Assembly (NCBI GenBank): GCA_030609215.1
Contig: JAUWCR010000108.1
Coordinates: forward strand, 1 to 5,414
DNA length: 5,414 nucleotides
Reading direction: 5' to 3'
Origin: Actinomycetes bacterium
GTDB lineage: Bacteria > Actinomycetota > Humimicrobiia > Humimicrobiales > Humimicrobiaceae
The notes beneath the pieces were generated by a model. It was not told where the DNA came from, did no database searches, and worked only from the letters and a program-made list of their open reading frames with translations. Shown here in pieces: positions 1 to 5,414 of this stretch; the first letter of the stretch is position 1; each line of letters begins with the position of its first letter. The translations under genes were made by a program, and so were the position numbers.

Positions 1-894
1 AAGATAGTGGATAAACGTATGGCGGGCGGACAGATAATTAATACGGAGTTTATTGAAAATTATCCTGGGTTTAAAGATAATATCTCAGGCTATGATTTTA
101 TTCAGAACTTAGTAGAGCATTGCAAGAAGTTTAATATAAATATTGATGAATATTTTGATATAAATTCTATTGAGTTAGTAAGTAATGCAAATAGTTTTGG
201 AAAAAATCAAAATTCATTGAATTACAAAGAATTGAGACCATATAAGTTTAACTGTTATGGTGATGGTGCTGAAATATTATCCAGGGCTTTAATAGTAGCA
301 ACTGGTGCTTCTCCAAGTAAACTTAGTGTTGAGGGAGAAGATGAGTTGATAGGGAAGGGAATATCATTTTGTGCTACTTGTGATGGGGCTCTGTATAGAG
401 ATAGGGAAGTAGCAGTAGTAGGTGGAGGAGATATGGCTATTGAAGAAGCCATTTTTTTAACTAAATTTGCAAAGAAGGTATATATTATTCATAGGAGAGA
501 TGAGCTCAGGGCAGTAAAAATCCTACAGGATAGAGTATTTAAAAATAAAAAGATTGAAATTTTATGGGATTCGGTAATAGAAAAATTCTCAGGAAAAGAA
601 AGACTTGAAGAAATTACCATAAAAAATAAGAAAAGGAATCAAAGCTATAATAAGAAAATAGATGGAGTTTTTGAGTTTGTTGGCATTAAACCAAACTCTG
701 ATTTTGTTAAGAGTATGGTTAAAATGGATAATAGAGGATTTATTATTACTGATTACAATATGGAGACCTCTACTTGCGGTCTGTTTGCTGTTGGGGACAT
801 AAGAAGCAAGCCTCTTAGGCAGGTTGTAACTGCAGTTGCTGATGGTGCAACAGCAGCAATGTCTGCGAATAAGTATTTAAATAATTTATTGTAG
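1..894 (+). CDS. trxB: Thioredoxin reductase (NADPH), 5'-truncated by window edge
   Basis: This is a FAD- and NADPH-dependent flavoenzyme that reduces thioredoxin in the cytoplasm. The reading frame is open from base 1, and the first visible residues (KIVDKRMAGGQIINTEF) match the family around residue 35-40. The true start and the N-terminal FAD-binding GxGxxG motif therefore lie upstream, and the GTG at 7 is not the start. Visible motifs are ENYPGF, IVATGASP, the redox-active CATC (Cys codons at 370 and 379), the NADPH-binding GGGDMAIEEA (from 421) followed by HRRDELRA, and the C-terminal FAD motif VGDIRSKPLRQVVTAVADGA. The CATC pair and fold order fit low-molecular-weight TrxB rather than ferredoxin-NADP reductases, which lack the disulfide. 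Met replaces the usual Ser/Thr in GGGDS. Before the RPYKFN strand there is an extra loop of about 15-18 residues compared with E. coli TrxB (my memory alignment). No thioredoxin gene follows; a cwlM-like gene does. Confidence 0.95.
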   Translation, partial: KIVDKRMAGGQIINTEFIENYPGFKDNISGYDFIQNLVEHCKKFNINIDEYFDINSIELVSNANSFGKNQNSLNYKELRPYKFNCYGDGAEILSRALIVATGASPSKLSVEGEDELIGKGISFCATCDGALYRDREVAVVGGGDMAIEEAIFLTKFAKKVYIIHRRDELRAVKILQDRVFKNKKIEILWDSVIEKFSGKERLEEITIKNKKRNQSYNKKIDGVFEFVGIKPNSDFVKSMVKMDNRGFIITDYNMETSTCGLFAVGDIRSKPLRQVVTAVADGATAAMSANKYLNNLL

Positions 895-913
895 AGTGAA
901 GTATTGTATGGGA

Positions 914-919
914 TATAAT
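914..919 (+). promoter_or_regulatory. Possible -10 box upstream of cwlM-like gene
   Basis: A perfect TATAAT lies in the 65-base gap after trxB, 40 bases before the ATG at 960. No good -35 hexamer is present: TTGTAG at 889-894 is a poor match with a long 19-base spacer. In such AT-rich DNA the hexamer can occur by chance, so this is only a candidate for a promoter separating the cwlM-like gene from trxB. Confidence 0.25.
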
Positions 920-959
920 ATTAACGGATACAGAAGAGTTGTAATTAAGTTTAAATAAG

Positions 960-2024
960 ATGGAAAAGAATAAGAAAAATTTTAAAAGTGAGAAAATTGT
1001 AGATGTTCAAAGAAGGTTAAAGCTACTGGGTTATAGCCTCGGGAGTTATGATATAGATGGGATTCTTGGTGGAGAGACAAGTGATGCTATTAAAAGATTC
1101 CAGCAGGATAGAGGGCTGCTGGTTACAGGCTTGATGGATCAGGAAACCTGGCAGGGATTAGTTGATGCAGGCTATAAAGTTGGAGATAGATTACTTTATT
1201 TAAAATATCCTTCCTTTAGGGGAGATGATGTTAAGGCGATACAGTTCTGGTTAAAATCATTGGGGTTCTATCCCTATAATGAAAATGGAATATTCTGTGA
1301 AAAAACTCAGAAAGCACTGATAGAATTTCAAAGAAATTTGAATATCTCTGATGATGGTATGGCTGGCGAGGAGACTATAAGACACTTAAAAAGTTTAAGA
1401 AGGGTTATAGTATCTAAAGAGACCTCTAATTTTCCATTAATTAAAAATTTTGAAAAGAGTAATCAAGGAAAAGTTAAAATTATATTAGATTATGGAGAAG
1501 ATATTGAAGACATTAAAAATGTTGAGAAATATTACAAGGAAAAGATTTATATCTGCCGCAGTATAGTTAATTTTTGCAGGGACATACTGGTTAAAAATGG
1601 GGTAGAGACTATTTTAACTGTTAAGGAGGATGAAAGTCAGAGTCTCTTTTTATTTGATAGAATAAATTATGCGAACAGCAGTGATGCGGATATTATACTA
1701 AGTATAGGCTTAAATTATTCTATAGACAAAGGTGCTAATGGAAGCAGCTGCTTTTATTTTAAGGGTTTTAAATCACACTCCATAGCAGGCAGGCGGATTG
1801 CAAATTTAATACAGGATAAACTTGTATACAAATTAGGTTTACTGGATTGTAGAGTTCATGGGGCAGGTTATGCAATATTGAAAGAAACGTCAATGACTTC
1901 TGTCCTTGTTGAACCAGCTTTTATTTCAAATAAGAAAGAAAGAGAGAATTTAAAAAATACTGAATATCAAAATAAAATCAGCACTGCTATTTCAGAAGCT
2001 GTTCTGGATTTTTTGAGGGAGTAG
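960..2024 (+). CDS. cwlM: CwlM-like protein: two peptidoglycan-binding repeats plus degenerate amidase_3 domain
   Basis: The 354-residue protein has two PG_binding_1-type repeats (about residues 13-68 and 86-145, each with the DG..G..T..AI..FQ pattern) and an N-acetylmuramoyl-L-alanine amidase (amidase_3) fold at about 171-353. There is no signal peptide or membrane segment; the start is MEKNKKNFKSEK, so it should be cytoplasmic. The zinc site is eroded: the family's DPGHGG reads DYGEDI (177-182), and the SxHxN motif reads SIGLN (248-252), so both His ligands are gone. Glu318 in LVEPAFISN is kept, and Glu194 may be the retained Glu ligand. Mycobacterial CwlM has the same architecture, lies beside trxB, and is reported to be a cytoplasmic regulator of MurA rather than a cell-wall hydrolase. 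I infer the same kind of role here. ATG 960 is chosen because an in-frame TAA at 942-944 blocks extension. No Shine-Dalgarno is visible. The alternative is an active amidase with unusual ligands, which is unlikely. Confidence 0.8.
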   Translation: MEKNKKNFKSEKIVDVQRRLKLLGYSLGSYDIDGILGGETSDAIKRFQQDRGLLVTGLMDQETWQGLVDAGYKVGDRLLYLKYPSFRGDDVKAIQFWLKSLGFYPYNENGIFCEKTQKALIEFQRNLNISDDGMAGEETIRHLKSLRRVIVSKETSNFPLIKNFEKSNQGKVKIILDYGEDIEDIKNVEKYYKEKIYICRSIVNFCRDILVKNGVETILTVKEDESQSLFLFDRINYANSSDADIILSIGLNYSIDKGANGSSCFYFKGFKSHSIAGRRIANLIQDKLVYKLGLLDCRVHGAGYAILKETSMTSVLVEPAFISNKKERENLKNTEYQNKISTAISEAVLDFLRE

Positions 2025-2084
2025 TTTTGTAGGCTTTGGCGTTAAATTAATAAATTAGTAAGTTATCAGTATTTTAATTTTATT

Positions 2085-3203
2085 ATGATTATTATTTATG
2101 ATAGCTTTTATCAAAAACATGATAGCGGGCCAACACACCCTGAAAATGCAGGAAGGCTGCCTGGCATTATAGGAGAATTGGAAAAGTGTGAGTTTGCCGA
2201 AAAGCTTAAATTTATTAAGCCTTATAGTGCTACTGCGGAACAGATACAATTAATCCATAGCAGTAAGTATGTGAGAGAGATAAAAAAATTATCTAGCAGC
2301 GGTGGATATCATTATTTAGATATGGATACTGTAGTATCTAAATATACTTATGAATGTGCACTGCTGGCGGCAGGGGGATGCTTCAAGGGACTCGATTTAA
2401 TATTTGGCGGTAGTAAGAAAGAATCTAAAGTTTACAGTAAAAATTCATCTGAGTCTAGAAGTGAGGAAGTACTGAAATTTTTTGCGTTAGTTAGACCTCC
2501 CGGCCATCATGCTTTCAAATCAATGGGAAGCGGGTTCTGTATTTTTAATAATATTTCTCTTGCAGCCAGGTACGCAAAGGCTTGCTACGATATAAAAAAG
2601 ATAATGATAATAGATTTTGATGCACATCATGGAAATGGAACTCAGGATTTTTTTTATAACGATGGTGATGTTTTTTATATTTCTTTTCATCAGTATCCCC
2701 ACTATCCTGGAACGGGTTACTATAATGAGATTGGCAGCGGGAATGGCAAAGGTTTTAATTTAAACTTTCCTTTTGCTGCCGGAACTGGTGATGTTGATTA
2801 TGCTGCAGCATTTATTGAAATAATAATTCCACTTGCAGAAAGATTTCAACCTGAACTGATACTCGTGAGTGCAGGGTATGACTCTCATTTGGATGATCCT
2901 CTATCGTCATTGGAACTTGTGGATGATTCTTATTTTAAAATTATGATCTTAATTTCATTTATAAGCAGGTTATTCTGTAAAAATAGATTAGGAATTATAC
3001 TTGAAGGTGGTTACAACTATAGTGCTACAGCAAGGAGCGTAGTTAAGACTATTTCTGGCTGTATGATTGATAGTAAATTAGGAAAGGCCAGTAATATTTT
3101 TAAACTAAAAGAAGAGTTGGAGCTGAATAATATTTACGAACCTGGGTTAAAAAAAAGAAATACTGATGTTTTTAATAGTATTAAAAAAATATTTCAGATT
3201 TAG
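2085..3203 (+). CDS. Histone deacetylase superfamily protein (AcuC / acetylpolyamine amidohydrolase-like)
   Basis: This is a zinc-dependent deacetylase of the arginase/HDAC fold, 372 residues and cytoplasmic. It removes acetyl groups from lysine side chains or from small acylated amines; which substrate cannot be told from sequence. The active site is complete by comparison with HDAC8-type enzymes: the His pair H141/H142 in RPPGHHA, zinc ligands D179 and H181 in DFDAHHGNG and D266 in SAGYDSHLDDPL, and the transition-state Tyr310 in LEGGYN. The N-terminus IIIYDSFYQKHDSG...HPENAGRL is typical of the bacterial class II-like branch. A Lys/Ser/Glu-rich insert at about 108-130 precedes the catalytic histidines and looks like a surface loop. 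The family normally starts at this IVYD-like strand, supporting ATG 2085, although no Shine-Dalgarno is seen in the 60-base gap after the cwlM-like gene. The lipoprotein gene begins 7 bases after its stop, so they are probably co-transcribed. AcuC-type enzymes often regulate acetyl-CoA synthetase, but no acs gene is visible here. Confidence 0.93.
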   Translation: MIIIYDSFYQKHDSGPTHPENAGRLPGIIGELEKCEFAEKLKFIKPYSATAEQIQLIHSSKYVREIKKLSSSGGYHYLDMDTVVSKYTYECALLAAGGCFKGLDLIFGGSKKESKVYSKNSSESRSEEVLKFFALVRPPGHHAFKSMGSGFCIFNNISLAARYAKACYDIKKIMIIDFDAHHGNGTQDFFYNDGDVFYISFHQYPHYPGTGYYNEIGSGNGKGFNLNFPFAAGTGDVDYAAAFIEIIIPLAERFQPELILVSAGYDSHLDDPLSSLELVDDSYFKIMILISFISRLFCKNRLGIILEGGYNYSATARSVVKTISGCMIDSKLGKASNIFKLKEELELNNIYEPGLKKRNTDVFNSIKKIFQI

Positions 3204-3210
3204 TATTTAG

Positions 3211-3696
3211 ATGTTTGATTTTTTAGAAATGAAAAGGAAAATAGGCAGGCATATTATTAAGAATGCTCTTTTATTGACTATATTTATACTTGCGGTGATT
3301 GTGGTTTTTATATTTTCTGGTTGTAGAAATTATGATGGGGAGATTGATGTAGCATATTTTTTTAAAACTGAGCCTGAAAGAGCGGTTATTGATCTTATTC
3401 AATCACTCAGTAACAACGACCCGCAGTATATATATAGCAATCTAATTCTAAATAAGGATAAAAACAATATAAGCAAGGAAAAGTTTGAGGAGGAATTTTT
3501 AAATATATTGTCTGATGTGGAAAATATTGAAATCGAAAAGACTGTATATCTTGGTTATGAGAGTAATATGAGCAAGGTAGTGGCAGAGTTTAGTGTTGAA
3601 TATAAGAATGGGGAAGTTATGTCATATAAAAAATATATTTATTTAATTGAGGAAAATAATAAGTGGAAAATAGTTTTTGAAAAAACTTTTATATAA
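3211..3696 (+). CDS. Predicted lipoprotein with NTF2/DUF4878-like domain
   Basis: I do not recognise a named gene. The N-terminus has a basic stretch (MKRKIGRHIIK), a hydrophobic segment at about 19-35 and a lipobox-like FSGC with Cys38, so the product is probably exported and lipid-anchored to the outer face of the membrane. The mature part is about 123 residues: a helix (ERAVIDLIQSLSNNDPQYIY), a middle helical section (SKEKFEEEFLNIL), then strands ending in a WKIVFEK motif. This order resembles NTF2-like DUF4878 lipoproteins, which often have no known ligand. The call is by pattern only. The start is ambiguous: ATG 3211 lies 7 bases after the deacetylase stop, while the in-frame ATG 3229 (residue 7) gives a more standard signal peptide. 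Neither has a clear Shine-Dalgarno. If the Cys is not lipidated, the protein would be a single-span membrane protein with an extracytoplasmic domain. Confidence 0.75.
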   Translation: MFDFLEMKRKIGRHIIKNALLLTIFILAVIVVFIFSGCRNYDGEIDVAYFFKTEPERAVIDLIQSLSNNDPQYIYSNLILNKDKNNISKEKFEEEFLNILSDVENIEIEKTVYLGYESNMSKVVAEFSVEYKNGEVMSYKKYIYLIEENNKWKIVFEKTFI

Positions 3697-3715
3697 TATT
3701 TAAGTTTTATGTTTT
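3682..3715 (+). terminator. Weak terminator candidate after lipoprotein gene
   Basis: AAAACTT (3682-3688) can pair with AAGTTTT (3702-3708) around a 13-base loop and is followed by a T-rich run. The stem is only 7 base pairs with one G:C pair, and it overlaps the end of the coding sequence (stop TAA 3694-3696). It is at the right place to end the first transcription group, but it is too weak to be called with confidence. Confidence 0.2.
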
Positions 3716-3722
3716 CTTGTAA

Positions 3723-3728
3723 TATAAT
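3723..3728 (+). promoter_or_regulatory. Possible -10 box upstream of grpE
   Basis: TATAAT sits in the 87-base gap before grpE, 55 bases ahead of its ATG. The best -35-like hexamer at a usable distance is the poor TTTAAG at 3699-3704 (18-base spacer). This is the longest gap in the window and separates two functional groups, so a promoter is plausible here. I see no CIRCE element (HrcA) and no HAIR element (HspR) in the gap, so classical heat-shock control of grpE is not visible. Confidence 0.3.
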
Positions 3729-3770
3729 GTATGTTAATTTTTTATAAATTATAAGTATTGTAAATAAAAA

Positions 3771-3776
3771 AGAGGG
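3771..3776 (+). promoter_or_regulatory. Ribosome binding site of grpE
   Basis: AGAGGG lies 7 bases before ATG 3784. It fixes the grpE start, and it stands out because the four upstream gene starts in the window that can be judged have no comparable site. Confidence 0.7.
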
Positions 3777-3783
3777 ATTTTTA

Positions 3784-4443
3784 ATGGGTAGAAAAGATAA
3801 TAATGAAAGCAATGGAAGCAATGATGACGGTGCAAAAAATAAGCAAGGAAAAAAGGGAGACGGAGAGGAAAGAAAAACCTTTAAAAAATATAGGGATTTA
3901 AGTAAAAGTTTGGAGAAAAAGTGGTTTAAAAAGGAATCTAAAAAAAAGCTGGCAATTGAGGAATTAGAAGAAGAGATTGAATTGCTAGGAAAACAACTGG
4001 ATGATTATAAAAAAATTGAAGACGATTATCTGGATAGAGTAAAAAGGCTGCAGGCTGATTATGATAATTATAGGAAACGAACCCTTAAAGAACAATTAGA
4101 GCATATAAAAAGTGCAAACAAGGAATTAATAGAAAAGTTACTTCCAGTGATTGATAGTTTTGAGCATGCTTTAGAAGTTGGCAAGGATTTAAAAAGTGCT
4201 GATGATGAATTTTGTAAAGGTGTGAATATGATATATGGTAAATTAATTGATGTTTTGAAAGGAGAAGGTATTGAAATCATAAATCCAAAGGGTGAGGAAT
4301 TCAATCCTCATTTATGTGAAGCTGCTGTAACTGAAGCTAAAGATAATGTAAGTGAGGGGATTGTACTGGAAGTATTAAGAAAGGGTTACAAAATAGGTAA
4401 TTTTTTAATAAGGCCCGCAGTAGTTAAAGTTTGTAAAAAATAA
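3784..4443 (+). CDS. grpE: GrpE, nucleotide exchange factor for DnaK
   Basis: GrpE is a cytoplasmic homodimer that releases ADP from the Hsp70 chaperone DnaK. The 219-residue protein has a charged, low-complexity N-terminal tail (1-55, rich in Lys, Asn, Glu, Gly). A long coiled coil follows (about 56-110, including LEEEIELLGKQLDDYKKIE and the family's RLQADYDNYRKR). Then come a helical region (LLPVIDSFEHAL) and the C-terminal beta domain with EEFNPHLCEAAV (171-182) and GYKIGNFLIRPAVVKV (201-216). Two positions of the GrpE signature deviate: the usual His/Met before EA is Cys178, and the usual acidic residue in GY...D is Asn206. Overall length and order are normal, so it is probably functional. 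The start at ATG 3784 is supported by AGAGGG 7 bases upstream. No dnaK, dnaJ or hrcA is visible next to it; a lemA-like gene follows after 43 bases with no terminator between, so the two are likely co-transcribed. Confidence 0.96.
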   Translation: MGRKDNNESNGSNDDGAKNKQGKKGDGEERKTFKKYRDLSKSLEKKWFKKESKKKLAIEELEEEIELLGKQLDDYKKIEDDYLDRVKRLQADYDNYRKRTLKEQLEHIKSANKELIEKLLPVIDSFEHALEVGKDLKSADDEFCKGVNMIYGKLIDVLKGEGIEIINPKGEEFNPHLCEAAVTEAKDNVSEGIVLEVLRKGYKIGNFLIRPAVVKVCKK

Positions 4444-4472
4444 TAGTTTTTAATTAAAGGAATAAAAAAAGC

Positions 4473-4478
4473 GGGAGG
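4473..4478 (+). promoter_or_regulatory. Strong ribosome binding site deciding the TTG start of lemA
   Basis: GGGAGG, the best Shine-Dalgarno in the window, is 8 bases ahead of TTG 4487. It supports the TTG as start over the in-frame ATG at 4499 (residue 5). Confidence 0.8.
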
Positions 4479-4486
4479 TTTAAGTA

Positions 4487-5077
4487 TTGAATAAGAAAAT
4501 GACAATAGGCTGCAGTATTGGTGCTGTTATAGTAATTATTATTATTGCAATAATACTGGTCAGTACTATATTTGGCGGCAGAAACAATATGGTAAAAAAG
4601 GAGATTTTAGTAGAAGAATCATTGGCACAAGTTCAAAATGTTTATCAGAGAAGACTTGATCTTGTACCTAATTTAGCAGAAAGTGCCACAGCTTATATGC
4701 AGTTAGAAAAGGATATATTGGAGTCAATAGCTGGTGCCAGGGCGTCTATTAAAAACGCTGAAACACCTGGTGACATAGAATCTGCGAACCAGGAAATAAA
4801 TTCATTTATCAGGGATTTGAAAGTAGTAGTTGAAGATACGCCTGAACTTAAGGCTAGCGGAGTGGTAAAGGATTTAATGAGTCAGCTGGAAGGCACTGAA
4901 AATAGAATAGCAGTTGAAAGAAAAAGATTTAATGAGTCGGTTAGAGATTACAATACTTATATAAAATTATTCCCTAATTATATAATTGCTGGATGGTTTG
5001 GCTTTACAGAAAAAGATTTTTTTGAAGCGGAAGAAGGAGCAGAAATAGCTCCTGAGGTTGATTTAGAGCTGGATTGA
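4487..5077 (+). CDS. lemA: LemA family membrane protein
   Basis: The 196-residue protein has one N-terminal membrane segment (about 8-29, very Ile/Val-rich) followed by an extracytoplasmic helical-bundle domain. LemA hallmarks are visible: LAQVQNVYQRRLDLVPNLAE (46-65), matching the family's QV.N.YQRR.DLIPNLV; then EGTENRIAVERKRFNESVRDYN (135-156) and a FPNYIIAGWFGF segment (162-173). A short acidic tail ends the protein. The molecular function of LemA is not established; it commonly sits beside TPM-domain or HtpX genes and is thought to act in envelope processes. Here a TPM-domain gene follows after 56 bases, and grpE precedes by 43 bases. Translation starts at TTG, backed by GGGAGG 8 bases upstream. 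The length is usual for the family and nothing looks broken. Confidence 0.93.
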   Translation: MNKKMTIGCSIGAVIVIIIIAIILVSTIFGGRNNMVKKEILVEESLAQVQNVYQRRLDLVPNLAESATAYMQLEKDILESIAGARASIKNAETPGDIESANQEINSFIRDLKVVVEDTPELKASGVVKDLMSQLEGTENRIAVERKRFNESVRDYNTYIKLFPNYIIAGWFGFTEKDFFEAEEGAEIAPEVDLELD

Positions 5078-5101
5078 GATTATATTTTTTATATATTCTA
5101 A

Positions 5102-5107
5102 TATAAT
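5102..5107 (+). promoter_or_regulatory. Possible -10 box between lemA and TPM gene
   Basis: TATAAT occurs 26 bases before ATG 5134, inside a gap made almost entirely of A and T. No -35 element is recognisable, and chance occurrence is likely. If real, it would give the TPM gene its own promoter. Confidence 0.15.
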
Positions 5108-5133
5108 TTTAAGTTATATATTACATTTAAAGT

Positions 5134-5414
5134 ATGGGTTTAAATAAAATTAAAAAATACTTACTGGTATTTGTTGTTGCATTATTTTGTATTGCATTAT
5201 TTCCAGGAAATATTTATGCAGACTCCAGTGATATTGATTACCCTTCTTACTCAGGCTTTATAAATGATTTTGCAGGTGTATTAGGCTCAAGCTGGGAATC
5301 TAAGTTAGAAGAGATTGTAGCCAGGGTTGAACAGGAAACTACGTGCGAAATTGCTGTTGCAATAGTTAATAGCCTTGAGGGAATAACTATTGAAGAATAT
5401 GCGGTTGAACTATT
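5134..5414 (+). CDS. TPM-domain secreted/membrane protein (YgcG/Psb32-like), 3'-truncated by window edge
   Basis: The gene is open from ATG 5134 to the window end, giving 93 complete codons. The N-terminus is a signal peptide: MGLNKIKKY, a hydrophobic core (LLVFVVALFCIALF) and a likely cleavage after IYA at residue 29. Then comes the start of a TPM domain: YSGFINDFAGVLGSSWESKL, matching the family's YVNDYAGVLS...L, and CEIAVAIVNSLEGITIEEYA, matching Q.AVVTV.SL.G..IEEYA. TPM proteins are exported or membrane-anchored; some plant members assist photosystem II repair and some show phosphatase activity, but the bacterial role is unclear. They are frequent partners of LemA, as here. No good Shine-Dalgarno precedes the ATG; only AAAG is nearby. 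A C-terminal membrane anchor or glycine-rich tail, common in this family, would lie beyond the window. Confidence 0.92.
   Translation, partial: MGLNKIKKYLLVFVVALFCIALFPGNIYADSSDIDYPSYSGFINDFAGVLGSSWESKLEEIVARVEQETTCEIAVAIVNSLEGITIEEYAVEL

Noticed and set aside
7..9. GTG as start codon of trxB
   Set aside because: The frame is open to base 1 and the residues already match the interior of TrxB, so the start lies upstream of the window.
255..452. Minus-strand open frame within trxB
   Set aside because: It lies opposite well-conserved TrxB motifs, and its Ser/Pro-rich product matches no family I recognise. It is a shadow of the real gene.
2036..2064. TTGGCG and TAAGTT as a promoter before the deacetylase gene
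   Set aside because: The -35 matches four of six and the -10 only three of six positions; too weak to list.
2204..2220. Perfect 6-bp hairpin GCTTAA/TTAAGC inside the deacetylase gene
   Set aside because: It is short, AT-rich and within a conserved coding region with no T-run after it; chance is likely.
2055..2249. Minus-strand open frame over the gap and start of the deacetylase gene
   Set aside because: It overlaps the conserved deacetylase N-terminus, has no Shine-Dalgarno and shows no domain pattern.
4068..4304. Minus-strand open frame within grpE
   Set aside because: It is opposite the conserved GrpE core; the composition is that expected of an antisense reading.
5078..5133. TTATAT/ATATAA inverted repeat after lemA as a terminator
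   Set aside because: It is made only of A and T in an all-AT gap, with no stable stem.

Overview
The window is AT-rich (about two thirds A+T by eye) and carries seven protein-coding genes, all on the + strand and closely spaced. It runs from a 5'-truncated thioredoxin reductase gene to a 3'-truncated TPM-domain gene. No RNA gene, insertion sequence, CRISPR array or long repeat was seen. Every gap between genes is under 90 bases.

Layout. (1) 1-894: trxB, lacking its first ~35-40 codons. (2) 960-2024: a cytoplasmic protein with two peptidoglycan-binding repeats and an amidase_3-type domain that has lost its key zinc ligands. Architecture, lack of a signal peptide and position next to trxB all point to a CwlM-type regulatory pseudo-amidase. 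(3) 2085-3203: a histone-deacetylase-superfamily zinc deacetylase with an intact active site. (4) 3211-3696: a small predicted lipoprotein with an NTF2/DUF4878-like pattern, 7 bases after the deacetylase. (5) 3784-4443: grpE, behind its own Shine-Dalgarno and a possible promoter. (6) 4487-5077: a LemA-family membrane protein with a TTG start and a strong Shine-Dalgarno. (7) 5134-end: the N-terminus of an exported TPM-domain (YgcG/Psb32-like) protein.

Organism. The trxB-cwlM pair is a hallmark of Actinobacteria, where trxB-trxA-cwlM lies near the replication origin (in Mycobacterium tuberculosis trxB2-trxC-cwlM, Rv3913-Rv3915). The base composition is far too AT-rich for a typical actinobacterium, so a deep-branching, AT-rich, uncultured Actinobacteriota-related lineage is my best guess. 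A Firmicutes-like anaerobe is not excluded. This is inference from two genes and composition.

How the genes work together. There appear to be two transcription groups. The first (trxB, cwlM-like, deacetylase, lipoprotein) joins thiol redox control, a probable regulator of peptidoglycan precursor synthesis, and a deacetylase of unknown substrate. The second (grpE, lemA, TPM) joins a DnaK nucleotide-exchange factor to the common LemA/TPM envelope pair, which suggests an envelope or protein-folding stress theme. I did not find a clearly new multi-gene system. The most interesting element is the degenerate amidase.
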